From contig JAKFDA010000085.1 of assembly GCA_036676355.1 (NCBI GenBank), positions 18,057 through 82,056 of the forward strand: a stretch of DNA of 64,000 bases, written 5' to 3'. The position numbers were made by a program, and so were the translations under genes. Source of the DNA: ZC4RG42 sp036676355 (GTDB lineage: Bacteria; Pseudomonadota; Gammaproteobacteria; Burkholderiales; SG8-39). The notes beneath the pieces were generated by a model. The model was given only the letters and a program-made list of their open reading frames with translations. It was not told the DNA's origin and ran no database searches. Positions within the stretch are counted from its first letter, which is position 1. Every line of letters begins with the position of its first letter. Of the stretch, positions 1-8,854 are shown one piece after another.

Positions 1-133
1 GCGAATCGCCAATGAGGTGGTAGAGATCCCATGCTTCGCGCACTTCCGGATCGCCCTTGAGACGCTTGATGCAGCCCTCGTATTCTGGCCCGTCAAGTTC
101 ACCGTCCATTAGCGCCGATACTTGTTCTTTCAT
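1..133 (-). CDS. rseA: Anti-sigma-E factor RseA, N-terminal part (runs off window)
   Basis: Only the first 44 codons are in the window; the rest lies beyond base 1. The peptide begins MKEQVSALMDGELDG and contains WDLYHLIGDS, the typical N-terminal sigma-binding part of RseA/MucA-type anti-sigma factors. In the family this cytoplasmic domain holds the ECF sigma factor inactive until envelope stress triggers proteolysis. The ATG lies 4 bp after the rpoE stop, so the two genes are almost certainly co-transcribed. The length and the membrane segment cannot be checked here. Confidence 0.85.
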   Translation of the reverse strand, partial: MKEQVSALMDGELDGPEYEGCIKRLKGDPEVREAWDLYHLIGDS

Positions 134-137
134 CGGT

Positions 138-737
138 TCACCACCTTCTGTCTTTGCGTGTATCCAACAACGGTCGCAGTTTCGCCGCGATCGCCTCGCG
201 CGCCCTGAAAATGCGCGAGCGTACCGTTCCGATCGGACAGTTCATGATCGACGCGATCTCCTCATAGCTGAGGCCCTCGATCTCGCGCAGGCTGATGGCC
301 GTGCGCAAATCCTCGGGCAACTCCTCCATGGCTTGATTGACTGTCGCGCCAATCTCCTTGGTCATCAACATGCTCTCGGGCGTGTTGATATCCCGTAACT
401 GCTCACCGTCCTCGAAGCTTTCGGCTTCTTCGGAATCGAATTCCGTAGTCGTTGGCGCACGTCGACCCATCGCCACCAGATAGTTCTTGGCGGTGTTGAT
501 GCCGATTCGGTACAGCCAGGTGTAAAACGCGCTGTCGCCTCGAAACGATGGCAACGCGCGGTACGCCTTGACGAACGCCTCCTGGGCCACGTCTTCCACT
601 TCCGCGGAATCCCGGATGAAACGGGACAGCAGTCGGCCGAGCTTGCGCTGATACTTTGTTACGAGCAGATCAAACGCTTGTTTGTCGCCCGCTTGCGCAC
701 GCTCGACCAATCGCTGGTCTATTTCCCGGTCATTCAT
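138..737 (-). CDS. rpoE: RNA polymerase sigma-E factor (ECF sigma)
   Basis: This 199-residue ECF sigma factor is of usual length. Region 2 spans about residues 25-90 and includes DSAEVEDVAQEAFVKAYRAL followed by YTWLYRIGINTAKNYL for core binding and -10 recognition. Region 4 spans about 135-190, with the helix-turn-helix around GLSYEEIASIMNCPIGTVRS. It directs transcription of envelope-stress genes. The downstream gene is rseA, 4 bp away, which supports the sigma-E assignment over other ECF groups. The start at 737 gives the normal RpoE N-terminus (MNDREIDQRLVERAQAGD). Confidence 0.95.
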   Translation of the reverse strand: MNDREIDQRLVERAQAGDKQAFDLLVTKYQRKLGRLLSRFIRDSAEVEDVAQEAFVKAYRALPSFRGDSAFYTWLYRIGINTAKNYLVAMGRRAPTTTEFDSEEAESFEDGEQLRDINTPESMLMTKEIGATVNQAMEELPEDLRTAISLREIEGLSYEEIASIMNCPIGTVRSRIFRAREAIAAKLRPLLDTRKDRRW

Positions 738-801
738 TCGCCGCCGCTTCCCCGTGCCTCACGCTTGCATTGTTGTAAGGCGTTGCTGGTCAGGCGGCAG
801 G

Positions 802-807
802 AGTATA
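802..807 (-). promoter_or_regulatory. Candidate -10 element for rpoE-rseA
   Basis: On the minus strand the 134-bp gap before rpoE holds TATACT about 65 bp upstream of the rpoE ATG. No convincing -35 hexamer lies 16-18 bp further upstream, so this is a weak call. A sigma-E type autoregulatory promoter was looked for and not clearly seen. Confidence 0.25.
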
Positions 808-871
808 CCGGACTACCCTCGGCGATTTGGCCACGACCTTGCAGCAAGAGACAGGTCCCTCAGGTGTAAGT

Positions 872-1309
872 TCAGTTCTGTGAGTCGGACTTGGCGACGC
901 GATGCCAACGAAGCCACACTCGCAGGCGGCGGAAGGCATCGGCGCCGACACGATCCGGCGTAATGATCAGTGCTTCGCGATGGCCCCCTGCGTCGCGCGT
1001 CTGCACGATCGCCAGCCACGACGACGGCACCGCGCATCCGATCAACGCTGCGCGCCGTCCAACTGCCGCTCCTGCAAGCTCCAGACTACCGTCGTTGCGA
1101 CAGATGAGTTCGCTGGCGTCCGCTGCGCGGCCACCGCGCAAACGTCGCCATTGCGCATGGCAGGACAACGCGATTCCGCACAGCACGAGCGCGAGCGGCA
1201 CGCCCTGCAGCGTAGTCATGGCGCAGCCGAAGGCCAGCACGTGCATAAACGATACGGCCGCGCAGAGCGCGGCCGGTCGTTTTAGGGTGAGGTTCAGGTT
1301 GCCGGTCAA
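872..1309 (-). CDS. ygfX: YgfX-like small inner-membrane protein
   Basis: This 145-residue protein begins with a TTG codon that overlaps the fabF stop (TTGA), suggesting translational coupling. Two hydrophobic stretches lie at about residues 10-30 and 33-50. A soluble tail follows, containing WLAIVQTRD and ending in a basic segment (FRRLRVWLRWHR). Size, topology and position between fabF and rpoE match the YgfX/CptA-like family of betaproteobacteria. E. coli CptA has been linked to cell-division toxicity; whether that applies here is unknown. An internal ATG about 22 codons downstream would cut the first membrane segment, so TTG is preferred. Confidence 0.6.
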   Translation of the reverse strand: MTGNLNLTLKRPAALCAAVSFMHVLAFGCAMTTLQGVPLALVLCGIALSCHAQWRRLRGGRAADASELICRNDGSLELAGAAVGRRAALIGCAVPSSWLAIVQTRDAGGHREALIITPDRVGADAFRRLRVWLRWHRVAKSDSQN

Positions 1310-2544
1310 AGCCGCTTGAAAATCAGCGTGCCGTTGGTGCCCCCGAATCCGAAGGAATTCGACAGCGCTGCGCGGATCGGCATTTCACGTGCGCTAAGCG
1401 GCGCGTAATCGAGATCGCAGGCCGGATCGATATCGACCAGATTGGCCGTGGGCGGTGCGACTTGATGATGCACCGCCAGCGCCGAGAAGACCGCTTCGAT
1501 GCCGCCCGCGGCGCCGAGCAGATGGCCGGTCATGGACTTGGTCGAACTTACCACCAGTTTCTTGGCGTGATCGCCGAAGCAGCGCTTGACCGCCATGGTC
1601 TCGGCCACATCGCCCAGCGGCGTGGATGTGCCGTGCGCGTTGATGTAGTCGATATCCTCGGGGTTCAGGTGGGCATTGCGCAGCGCATTGGCCATGCAGC
1701 GGTTCGCTCCGTCGCCGTCTTCGCACGGAGCGGTCATGTGATACGCATCGGCGCTCATACCGTATCCGGCCAATTCGGCGTAAATCTTCGCGCCGCGACG
1801 CTTGGCGTGTTCGTATTCTTCCAGCACCAGGACGCCGGCGCCCTCGCCCAGTACAAAACCGTCACGTCCCTTGTCCCAGGGGCGGCTGGCCGTCTCCGGG
1901 TCATCGTTGCGTGTCGACAACGCGCGCATTGCGGCGAAGCCGCCGACTCCCAACGGGCTGATCGTGGCTTCGGCGCCGCCGGCCACAACCATATCCACAT
2001 CGCCGTATTCAATCAGCCGTCCGGCGTCACCGATACAGTGGTTGGAAGTGGTGCAGGCGGACACGAGCGCGTAGTTCGGTCCTTTGAAACCGAACATGAT
2101 CGACAGGTTCCCCGCGATCATGTTGATAATGCTGCCGGGCACGAAAAAGGGCGAAATCTTGCGAGCGCCTCCCGCGGTCAGTGCGGCATGCGTGTCTTCG
2201 ATCAGCGGCAAGCCGCCGATCCCCGAACCGATGACGCAACCGATCCGCTCGGCGTTTTCCGGTGTGACTTCGATGCCGGCATCCTTTACCGCCTGGATTG
2301 CGGCAGCCATGCCGTAATGGATAAAGGCATCCATTCGGCGCGCTTCTTTAGGCTGCACGTAATCCGCAATATCGAACCCCTTGACCTCACCCGCGATCTG
2401 ACACGCGAAAGTGCTCGCGTCAAATTTGGTGATTCGGGTGATGCCGGATTTGGCGGCAGTGATATTTGACCAAGCCTCGGCGATCGAGTTGCCGACGGGG
2501 CAAACGATACCGAGACCGGTGATAACTACTCGACGACGGGACAA
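1306..2544 (-). CDS. fabF: 3-oxoacyl-[ACP] synthase II (KAS II)
   Basis: This 412-residue condensing enzyme elongates acyl-ACP with malonyl-ACP in type II fatty-acid synthesis. The catalytic triad is visible: Cys164 in VSACTTSNHC, His304 in INAHGTSTPLGD and His341 in STKSMTGHLLGAAGG. The glycine-rich C-terminus SFGFGGTNGTLIF is typical. It lies 18 bp downstream of acpP, whose product is its substrate carrier, and forms the distal part of the fab operon. Its stop codon overlaps the ygfX start. Confidence 0.97.
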   Translation of the reverse strand: MSRRRVVITGLGIVCPVGNSIAEAWSNITAAKSGITRITKFDASTFACQIAGEVKGFDIADYVQPKEARRMDAFIHYGMAAAIQAVKDAGIEVTPENAERIGCVIGSGIGGLPLIEDTHAALTAGGARKISPFFVPGSIINMIAGNLSIMFGFKGPNYALVSACTTSNHCIGDAGRLIEYGDVDMVVAGGAEATISPLGVGGFAAMRALSTRNDDPETASRPWDKGRDGFVLGEGAGVLVLEEYEHAKRRGAKIYAELAGYGMSADAYHMTAPCEDGDGANRCMANALRNAHLNPEDIDYINAHGTSTPLGDVAETMAVKRCFGDHAKKLVVSSTKSMTGHLLGAAGGIEAVFSALAVHHQVAPPTANLVDIDPACDLDYAPLSAREMPIRAALSNSFGFGGTNGTLIFKRL

Positions 2545-2562
2545 AAGCGACCTCGTCTACCG

Positions 2563-2805
2563 TTAGGCTTTCTTGCCGTGCGCGTTGATGAAATCAACGG
2601 CTTGCTGCACGGTCGTGATCTTCTCGGCTTCCTCGTCGGGAATTTCCGTTTCGAACTCTTCTTCCAATGCCATCACGAGTTCAACGGTATCCAGCGAATC
2701 GGCACCCAGATCGTCAACGAACGACGACTCGTTCTTGATCTCGGCCTCGTTCACGCCCAGCTGTTCGGCCACGATCTTCTTGACGCGCTGTTCGATGTTT
2801 TCCAT
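2563..2805 (-). CDS. acpP: Acyl carrier protein
   Basis: This 80-residue acidic carrier protein has the 4'-phosphopantetheine attachment Ser37 in GADSLDTVELVMALEEEF. It shuttles acyl chains between FabD, FabH, FabG and FabF, all encoded here. The gene sits between fabG and fabF, the standard position. A 90-bp gap upstream could hold its own promoter, common for this highly expressed gene, but no clear hexamers were recognised. Confidence 0.97.
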   Translation of the reverse strand: MENIEQRVKKIVAEQLGVNEAEIKNESSFVDDLGADSLDTVELVMALEEEFETEIPDEEAEKITTVQQAVDFINAHGKKA

Positions 2806-2895
2806 GGGGAATCCCTCTGTGTTGTGTTCTGGTAAATCAGAGCGGGGCGCATTGTAGCAGAACTACTTCGCGATTCCGCTCGGCTGGAACTGCAA

Positions 2896-3642
2896 TTAGC
2901 TCATGTACATGCCGCCATTGACGTGCAATGTTGTGCCCGTCACATATGCCGCGCCGGGTGAAGCGAGATACACAACGGCGGCGGCGATATCTTCCGGGCG
3001 TCCAAGACGCCCAAGTGGAATCTGGGTCAGCAGCACATCGCGTTGGGCATCGGGCAGCGCTTTAGTCATATCGGTATCGATGAATCCCGGTGCGACGCAA
3101 TTGACGGTGATGCCGCGGCTGCCGATTTCGCGAGCGAGCGAGCGTGTCATCCCGGCCACGCCGGCCTTGGCGGCAGAGTAGTTGACCTGCCCGGGATTAC
3201 CGCTGGCGCCCACCACCGAAGTGATATTGATGATGCGTCCGGCGCGCGCCTTCATCATGCCGCGCAGCACGCCGCGGGAAAGGCGAAAGACCGACTTCAG
3301 ATTGGTATCGATGACGGCGTCCCATTCCTCGTCCTTCATGCGCATGGCGAGGTTGTCCTGCGTGATACCGGCGTTGTTGACGAGGATGGATACCGCGCCG
3401 TGTTCGCTTTCGATCGCGGCGAGCAGTTGCGCAACCGCATCGGCGTCGTTCACGTTCAGCATGGCGCCGCGGCCTTTGATGTTCGCGGTTTTGAAGTATC
3501 CGCCGATTGCAGCGGCGCCGGCTTCGCTGGTCGCCGTACCGACGACAGTCGCCCCGGCTTCGCCCAATGCGGTGGCAACCGCCTTGCCGATGCCGCGCGA
3601 GGCGCCGGTCACGAGCGCGATCTGACCTTCAAGCATGCTCAT
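2896..3642 (-). CDS. fabG: 3-oxoacyl-[ACP] reductase
   Basis: This 248-residue short-chain dehydrogenase/reductase performs NADPH-dependent reduction of 3-oxoacyl-ACP. The nucleotide-binding TGASRGIG is at residues 12-19 and NNAG near 89-92. The catalytic Ser142, Tyr155 and Lys159 lie in TSVVG and YSAAK. The C-terminal GGMYM is typical of FabG. Its ATG overlaps the fabD stop (ATGA), so translation is coupled within the fab operon. Confidence 0.96.
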   Translation of the reverse strand: MSMLEGQIALVTGASRGIGKAVATALGEAGATVVGTATSEAGAAAIGGYFKTANIKGRGAMLNVNDADAVAQLLAAIESEHGAVSILVNNAGITQDNLAMRMKDEEWDAVIDTNLKSVFRLSRGVLRGMMKARAGRIINITSVVGASGNPGQVNYSAAKAGVAGMTRSLAREIGSRGITVNCVAPGFIDTDMTKALPDAQRDVLLTQIPLGRLGRPEDIAAAVVYLASPGAAYVTGTTLHVNGGMYMS

Positions 3643-4574
3643 GCCTCCTTCGTCGCGCCGATGGCCTGCTCGATGCTCGCGCGATCGATCAGCGCATAAC
3701 CCTGCATGCCCTCAACAATGCGTTTGGTCAGCGGCGCCAGCACTTTGCCGGGGCCGCATTCCGCGATCTGCGTGATGCCTTGCGCCGCAATCGCGCGGAT
3801 GGTTTCCACCCAGCGCACCGCATGATCGGCCTGCTGCACGAGTGCGTTGCGAATCGCGCCGGCGCTGTCATGCTGTTGCACGTCGAAATTGTGAATCACC
3901 GGAATGCGCGGCGCCTTGATGGCAACGCTCTCCAGATAATCCCGCAGCCGTGCGGCGGCCGGCGCCAGCAGCGAGGAATGGAACGGCGCGCTCACCGGCA
4001 GCGCGACCGCACGCTTGGCGCCCTTCTCGCGCGCCGCTTCCATGGCGCGATGGACCGCGCCGGCATGGCCGGCGATCACCACCTGCGATGGTGCGTTGAA
4101 GTTCACCGCCTCGACGATTTCGCCTTGTGCTGCGGCCGCGCAGGCCTCCTGTACCGCCGCGTCGTCGAGACCCAGAATCGCGGCCATCGCGCCGGCGCCC
4201 TGCGGTACCGCTTCCTGCATCACCTGGGCGCGAAAGCGCACCAGCGGCAGCGCATCTTCGAACGCCAATGCGCCGGCGGCGACCAGCGCCGTGTATTCGC
4301 CCAGACTGTGGCCCGCGACCACGGCGGGCTCGCTTCCGCCGAGCGATTGCCACACCCGGTAGGCCGCATAACCCGCAGTCACCATGACCGGCTGCGTATT
4401 GACCGTGCGACTCAGTTCTTCGGTCGGCCCTTCGGCGATCAGCTTGCCGATATCCTGCTGCAACACTTCGGACGCAATACCCAGCACTTCTTTGACTTCC
4501 GGCACATCGCCGTAAGCCGCGAGCATGCCCACCGACTGCGAGCCCTGCCCGGGAAAAACCATTGCGAACTTCAT
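3639..4574 (-). CDS. fabD: Malonyl-CoA:ACP transacylase
   Basis: This 311-residue enzyme transfers malonyl from CoA to ACP. GQGSQ lies at residues 9-13, the nucleophile Ser90 in GHSLGEY, and the catalytic His199 in SAPFHSSLL. The frame stays open upstream to 4760, but MKFAMVFPGQGSQ is the normal FabD N-terminus. The upstream extension overlaps fabH and is rich in Arg/Ser, so the start is placed at 4574. It lies between fabH and fabG in the operon. Confidence 0.96.
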   Translation of the reverse strand: MKFAMVFPGQGSQSVGMLAAYGDVPEVKEVLGIASEVLQQDIGKLIAEGPTEELSRTVNTQPVMVTAGYAAYRVWQSLGGSEPAVVAGHSLGEYTALVAAGALAFEDALPLVRFRAQVMQEAVPQGAGAMAAILGLDDAAVQEACAAAAQGEIVEAVNFNAPSQVVIAGHAGAVHRAMEAAREKGAKRAVALPVSAPFHSSLLAPAAARLRDYLESVAIKAPRIPVIHNFDVQQHDSAGAIRNALVQQADHAVRWVETIRAIAAQGITQIAECGPGKVLAPLTKRIVEGMQGYALIDRASIEQAIGATKEA

Positions 4575-4620
4575 TTCCGCTCCTTGTACATCGGCGACGT
4601 CTTGCTGCGTCCGGCCGTTC

Positions 4621-5580
4621 TTACATCTGCACGAGCACGGCGCCCCAGGTAAAACCGCCGCCCACGCCTTCGAGGAGTACCCGCTGGCCCGGTTTGATGC
4701 GCCCGTCGCGCACGGCGACGTCGAGCGCAAGCGGAATCGATGCCCCCGAGGTATTGGCATGGCGATCCACGGTCACGATGACGCGCTCCGCCGGGATATC
4801 GAGTTTTTTTGCCGTCGATTCCAGAATTCGAAGATTGGCCTGATGCGGAATCAGCCAGTCGATGTCGGACAGGCTCAGGTTCGCCTTGTCGACCGTTTCG
4901 CGCGCGACCTCGTCAAGCACCTTGACGGCAAACTTGAACACCGCACGCCCGTCCATGGTTACAAAGGGATTGCCGACGATCTTGCCGCCGCAGACATTGC
5001 TCGGCACGGCCAGAATGTCGGCGTAGCTGCCGTCGGCATGCAGGGCGCTGGCAAGAATGCCCGGCGTGTCATCGGCACGCAATACGACGGCACCCGCGCC
5101 ATCGCCGAACAGCACGCAGGTGGAGCGGTCGTTCCAGTCCAGAATGCGCGACAGCGTCTCCGACCCGATCACAAGCGCGGTGCGAACCTGGCCCGCGCGG
5201 ATGAAATTGTCGGCGATGGTCATCGCATATACAAAGCCGCTGCAGACCGCCTGCACATCGAATGCGATCGCGCCCTTGTTGCCGAGTTTGTTCTGCACCA
5301 GGCACGCCGTGCTCGGGAAAACCTGATCAGGCGTGGTCGTCGCCACGATGATGAGATCAATGTCTGCGGGTTGAATCCCCGCGGGTTCGAGCGCCTGTTT
5401 GCTCGCTTGCAATGCGAGATCGCTGGTCGTCTCTCCGTCCGCCGCCAGATAGCGCTGACGGATGCCGGTGCGGGTCGTGATCCATTCGTCGGAGGTGTCG
5501 ACGGTCTGGGCAAGAACGTGGTTGGTAACAAGGCGAGCGGGTAGATAGCTGCCGGTACCGATTATGCGGGAGTAGGTCAC
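4621..5580 (-). CDS. fabH: 3-oxoacyl-[ACP] synthase III (KAS III)
   Basis: This 319-residue enzyme starts fatty-acid chains by condensing acetyl-CoA with malonyl-ACP. The Cys-His-Asn triad is Cys113 (QAVCSGF), His246 (IPHQANLRI) and Asn276 (RHANTSGASIP). The start is GTG and overlaps the plsX stop (GTGA), so it is likely translated by coupling to plsX. The product length is normal for FabH. Confidence 0.96.
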   Translation of the reverse strand: MTYSRIIGTGSYLPARLVTNHVLAQTVDTSDEWITTRTGIRQRYLAADGETTSDLALQASKQALEPAGIQPADIDLIIVATTTPDQVFPSTACLVQNKLGNKGAIAFDVQAVCSGFVYAMTIADNFIRAGQVRTALVIGSETLSRILDWNDRSTCVLFGDGAGAVVLRADDTPGILASALHADGSYADILAVPSNVCGGKIVGNPFVTMDGRAVFKFAVKVLDEVARETVDKANLSLSDIDWLIPHQANLRILESTAKKLDIPAERVIVTVDRHANTSGASIPLALDVAVRDGRIKPGQRVLLEGVGGGFTWGAVLVQM

Positions 5581-6593
5581 GTGGTCTCCGGAACTGCGAA
5601 GCGCTGAGTGACATGTGCCAGCGCCTCATTACGTACTTCTTCCGCAGCGCGCTCGAGTGCGCGCGCGAACGCGATGGGATCGGCCGAGCCGTGGCTTTTG
5701 ACGACGGTGCCGCGCAGGCCCAGCAAAGTGGCGCCATTGTAACGGCGATGGTCGACGCGCCTGCGAAACGCCGACAGCACCGGCCATGCCACCAGCGCGG
5801 CAAGGCGTGTCAGCGGGTTGCGGGTGAATTCCTCGCGCAGGAAGCGCGCGAGCATTTGCGCCAGTCCCTCTGAAGTCTTGAGGGCGACATTGCCGACGAA
5901 GCCGTCGCACACGATCACGTCGGCCGCACCCTTGTAAATGCCGTCGCCTTCGACGTTGCCGATGAAGTTGAGGTCCGAGTTACGCAGCAATTCCGCAGCG
6001 TGCTTGACGACGTCGTTGCCCTTGATGGCCTCCTCGCCGATGTTGAGCAGGCCTACGGTCGGATGCTCTTTGTGCTCGACCGCGGCATACAGCGATGAGC
6101 CCATCAGGCCGAATTGCAACAGGTGTTCCGGCCCGCAATCGACATTGGCACCGAGGTCGAGCATGTAGGTGCTGCCGCGCATGGTGGGCAATACGGAAAC
6201 GATGGCTGGTCGATCGATGCCGGGCAGGGTCTTGAGGACGAAACGCGCGATGGCCATCAGTGCGCCGGTATTGCCGGCACTGACACAGGCGTCTGCTTCG
6301 CCGTTCTTGACCAGGTCGATGGCGACGCGCATCGAACAATCTTTTTTGTTGCGCAGCGCGAGCGCCGGGGACTCGTCCATCGCCACGACTTCGGTCGCGT
6401 GATGCACGCGCAATCGCTCGTTCGAAGTGGCTTTCTGTAATGCCAACTGCGCCTGAATGGCACCTTCCTGTCCGACCAGAATGGCCGAGACGGCGGGATG
6501 TGAGGTGAGGAATTGCAGAGCAGCCGGAACCGTCACGGAGGGCCCGTGATCCCCACCCATGCAGTCAATCGCCAGTCTGACGTTCTTACTCAT
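5577..6593 (-). CDS. plsX: Phosphate acyltransferase PlsX
   Basis: This 338-residue protein converts acyl-ACP to acyl-phosphate, the donor for the first step of phospholipid synthesis. The N-terminus (LAIDCMGGDHGPSVTV), CVSAGNTGALMA and the C-terminal GLRGTVVKSHGSAD are hallmarks of PlsX. Order rpmF-plsX-fabH-fabD-fabG-acpP-fabF is the classic fatty-acid cluster, with plsX overlapping fabH by 4 bp. Its start follows rpmF by 87 bp. Confidence 0.96.
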   Translation of the reverse strand: MSKNVRLAIDCMGGDHGPSVTVPAALQFLTSHPAVSAILVGQEGAIQAQLALQKATSNERLRVHHATEVVAMDESPALALRNKKDCSMRVAIDLVKNGEADACVSAGNTGALMAIARFVLKTLPGIDRPAIVSVLPTMRGSTYMLDLGANVDCGPEHLLQFGLMGSSLYAAVEHKEHPTVGLLNIGEEAIKGNDVVKHAAELLRNSDLNFIGNVEGDGIYKGAADVIVCDGFVGNVALKTSEGLAQMLARFLREEFTRNPLTRLAALVAWPVLSAFRRRVDHRRYNGATLLGLRGTVVKSHGSADPIAFARALERAAEEVRNEALAHVTQRFAVPETT

Positions 6594-6680
6594 GACGACG
6601 ATCAGGGTTGCGCCCGGGCACCTGTGCCGAGCGTGCGGCTATCGCAAATCCCCTCCCCCACTTTGTCTGCCGCGCCGGCT

Positions 6681-6860
6681 TTAGTCGTTCTTTGTTTTGA
6701 CGACTTTTTTGCCGCGGTAATAGCCGCTCGGGCTGATGTGGTGGCGCAGATGTGTTTCGCCGGTGGACGGTTCAACGGCCAGTGGCGGGTTGCTGAGAAA
6801 ATCGTGGGCGCGATGCATGCCGCGCTTGGACGGCGATTTCTTGTTTTGTTGGACGGCCAT
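6681..6860 (-). CDS. rpmF: 50S ribosomal protein L32
   Basis: This 59-residue small basic protein, MAVQQNKKSPSKRGMHRAHD at the N-terminus and SGYYRGKKVV near the C-terminus, is a clear L32. The family often carries a zinc ribbon, but the cysteines are absent here, as in many proteobacterial forms. It lies between yceD and plsX, the usual position in beta- and gammaproteobacteria. It has the size and basic charge of a structural protein of the large ribosomal subunit. Confidence 0.95.
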   Translation of the reverse strand: MAVQQNKKSPSKRGMHRAHDFLSNPPLAVEPSTGETHLRHHISPSGYYRGKKVVKTKND

Positions 6861-6964
6861 TTGGCGGCTCCTTCAACTCGTGGTGCTCAATCTATACACA
6901 AGGAACTCCTTGTGCCGCTTTTCGAATCTCCCGTCGCCGTGATACGTACATACGGCGCCGGTGT

Positions 6965-7453
6965 TCAACTCTCGGGATTTCCCGTTTTCTTCAATGCCGC
7001 CAGCGCCGCAAACGGCGATGGCTTCTTTGTCTCCGTCGCATGGGCGCTGCCGCAGCTTTCGTGCATGGGCACCATCGGCAGCACGAGAATCAACTCGTCT
7101 TCGACCAGCCCGACCGGATCCATGCTCCGCGTTGCCAGGACGCGATCGATATCGTCGTCGGCCGACTCGATGAACTGTGGATCGGTTGCCAGCTCCAATT
7201 CGCTGCGCACTTCAACGACGTGCTCAACCGAACCGAGGCAACGCTGACAGACCAGTTCCAGCACGCCGTCGACATCGATGTACAGGCACGGGCGCTGTTC
7301 GGCATTCTGCCCACCTTCGATTACATAATCGGCGCGTGCGGCCCTGCAACCCATATCCGCCAGTCGAGGCAGCGAATCGAGCCTCAAAAGCCCGGAACAC
7401 CGCGCACGATCGCGTGCGAACTGCAGTCCGTCAATCTGCCCTGCTTGCGACAT
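6965..7453 (-). CDS. yceD: YceD family (DUF177) protein
   Basis: This 162-residue protein carries CQRCLG near residue 70, the acidic middle DPVGLVEDELILVLPMVPMH, and FAALAALKK near the C-terminus, all matching the YceD/DUF177 family. Members sit upstream of rpmF and are thought to affect 23S rRNA levels or ribosome assembly. It is the first gene of the fab operon in this window. The ATG sits very close to a candidate promoter, so the leader would be very short if both calls are right. Confidence 0.85.
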   Translation of the reverse strand: MSQAGQIDGLQFARDRARCSGLLRLDSLPRLADMGCRAARADYVIEGGQNAEQRPCLYIDVDGVLELVCQRCLGSVEHVVEVRSELELATDPQFIESADDDIDRVLATRSMDPVGLVEDELILVLPMVPMHESCGSAHATETKKPSPFAALAALKKTGNPES

Positions 7454-7465
7454 AAGCGCGGGATG

Positions 7466-7492
7466 ATATTATTTTTGCCTCACAGTCGTCAA
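7466..7492 (-). promoter_or_regulatory. Candidate promoter for yceD-rpmF-plsX-fab operon
   Basis: Minus-strand TTGACG, then a 15-bp spacer, then TAATAT. The -10 is about 13 bp before the yceD ATG, giving a leader of only some 6 nt. The spacer is short for sigma-70 and the hexamers could shift by a base or two. Confidence 0.35.
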
Positions 7493-7556
7493 AAAAATCA
7501 TAGAGGTAGCGCGCTTTTCGCGACACGGCGACGACCGCGGCCCTCGGCCCGCATCC

Positions 7557-8141
7557 ATGACTCCCGTCCGACTCGTTCTTGCTTCGACCTCCCCCTATCG
7601 CCGCACCCTGCTCGAGCGGCTCCGGCTGCCCTTCACGGTGGCCCGACCCGAGGTCGACGAAACGCCGCGACCCTGCGAGCAGCCGGCCGCGCTGGCTTTG
7701 CGCCTATCCGAAGAGAAGGCGCTTGCGGTGGCGGCCGCGTATCCGGATTCATTGCTGATCGGCTCCGATCAGGTCGCCGTTCTCGACGGAGTCCCGTTGT
7801 CCAAGCCGTTGAGCCATGCCAATGCCGTGGCGCAGTTGAAGGCCATGCGCGGCAAGGAAATCGAGTTCCTGACCGGACTGTCGGTTCATAGCACTGTCAC
7901 CGGCCGGACGCGCAGTCGCCTAATGCGCTACGCGGTGCGCTTCCGCAACTATTCCGACGAGACGATCGAGCGTTATCTGCGCGCGGAAGAACCTTACGAT
8001 TGCGCCGGCAGCGCGAAGGCCGAAGGACTCGGCATTGTTTTGATTGCCGGCATGGCCGGTGACGATCCGAACGCATTGATCGGCCTGCCGCTTATCGCGC
8101 TGGTCGATCTACTGGCGGAACACGGCTTCGACGTTCTATGA
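7557..8141 (+). CDS. yceF: Maf-type nucleotide pyrophosphatase (YceF subgroup)
   Basis: This 194-residue Maf/HAM1-fold protein starts LVLASTSPYRRTLLERL, the YceF variant of the Maf signature. It also carries LIGSDQVAVLDG with the metal-binding acidic residue and GSAKAEGLGI near residue 150. YceF enzymes hydrolyse m7GTP and related non-canonical nucleotides. Position next to yceD-rpmF supports YceF over YhdE. The stop overlaps the next gene's ATG by 4 bp. Confidence 0.88.
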   Translation: MTPVRLVLASTSPYRRTLLERLRLPFTVARPEVDETPRPCEQPAALALRLSEEKALAVAAAYPDSLLIGSDQVAVLDGVPLSKPLSHANAVAQLKAMRGKEIEFLTGLSVHSTVTGRTRSRLMRYAVRFRNYSDETIERYLRAEEPYDCAGSAKAEGLGIVLIAGMAGDDPNALIGLPLIALVDLLAEHGFDVL

Positions 8142-8848
8142 GCAGCACGCTCTATCTCATTCCCGGTCCGATGGGCGGCGACACGCTGGCCGACATCCTG
8201 CCAGCGGCGGTCATTGAGCGGTTGCGCGCGCTGGACTATTTCATCGCCGAACACCCCAAGAACGCCCGCGCCTTCATCAAGCTCGCCAATTCTCCTCGCG
8301 CCATTGCCTCGCTGAAAATCGAAAGTATTTCGTCCGACACAGCCGACGATGAACTCGAGCGGTTGTTGGCACCGCTGCAGGCAGGACAGGATGCGGGGCT
8401 GGTTTCAGACGCCGGTGCGCCGGCCGTTGCCGATCCCGGCGCTCGGCTGGTGGCACGCGCACATGCGTTGGGGATTCGTGTGGCGCCGCTGGTGGGACCC
8501 TCGTCGATCCTGCTCGCCCTGATGGCCTCGGGCCTCGACGGCCAGCAATTCGCTTTTCACGGCTACTTGCCCGTCGATGAGCCGATGCTGGTCGAACGGC
8601 TGCGCGATCTGGAACGACAATCGCGCGCGGCGCATGCGACGCAACTCTTCATCGAAACCCCGTATCGCAACGATCGCCTGATGCGCGTCCTGCTGGCGAC
8701 TTGCGCACCGGGCACGCGAGTGTGCGTCGCGACGCATCTGACCCTGCCCGATGAAGCGGTAATGACAAAGACCGTGCGTGAATGGCGCAAGGCGCCGCCG
8801 AATATCGGCAAGCGCCCGACCGTTTTTCTGTTGCTCGCCGGCGCCTGA
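8138..8848 (+). CDS. SAM-dependent methyltransferase, tetrapyrrole-methylase fold (RsmI-related)
   Basis: This 236-residue protein has the N-terminal TLYLIPGPMGGDTLADILP, then SDAGAPAVADPGARLVARAH and GPSSILLALMASGL. These are SAM- and substrate-binding motifs of the tetrapyrrole methylase fold, related to RsmI, which methylates 16S rRNA C1402. It is shorter than RsmI and belongs to a separate proteobacterial group whose substrate is not settled. It overlaps yceF by 4 bp and converges on sppA with only 6 bp between stops. Confidence 0.8.
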   Translation: MSSTLYLIPGPMGGDTLADILPAAVIERLRALDYFIAEHPKNARAFIKLANSPRAIASLKIESISSDTADDELERLLAPLQAGQDAGLVSDAGAPAVADPGARLVARAHALGIRVAPLVGPSSILLALMASGLDGQQFAFHGYLPVDEPMLVERLRDLERQSRAAHATQLFIETPYRNDRLMRVLLATCAPGTRVCVATHLTLPDEAVMTKTVREWRKAPPNIGKRPTVFLLLAGA

Positions 8849-8854
8849 CCCGCC

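Noticed and set aside
4575..4760. N-terminal extension of fabD
   Set aside because: Overlaps fabH and carries no FabD-like sequence; the normal N-terminus begins at 4574.
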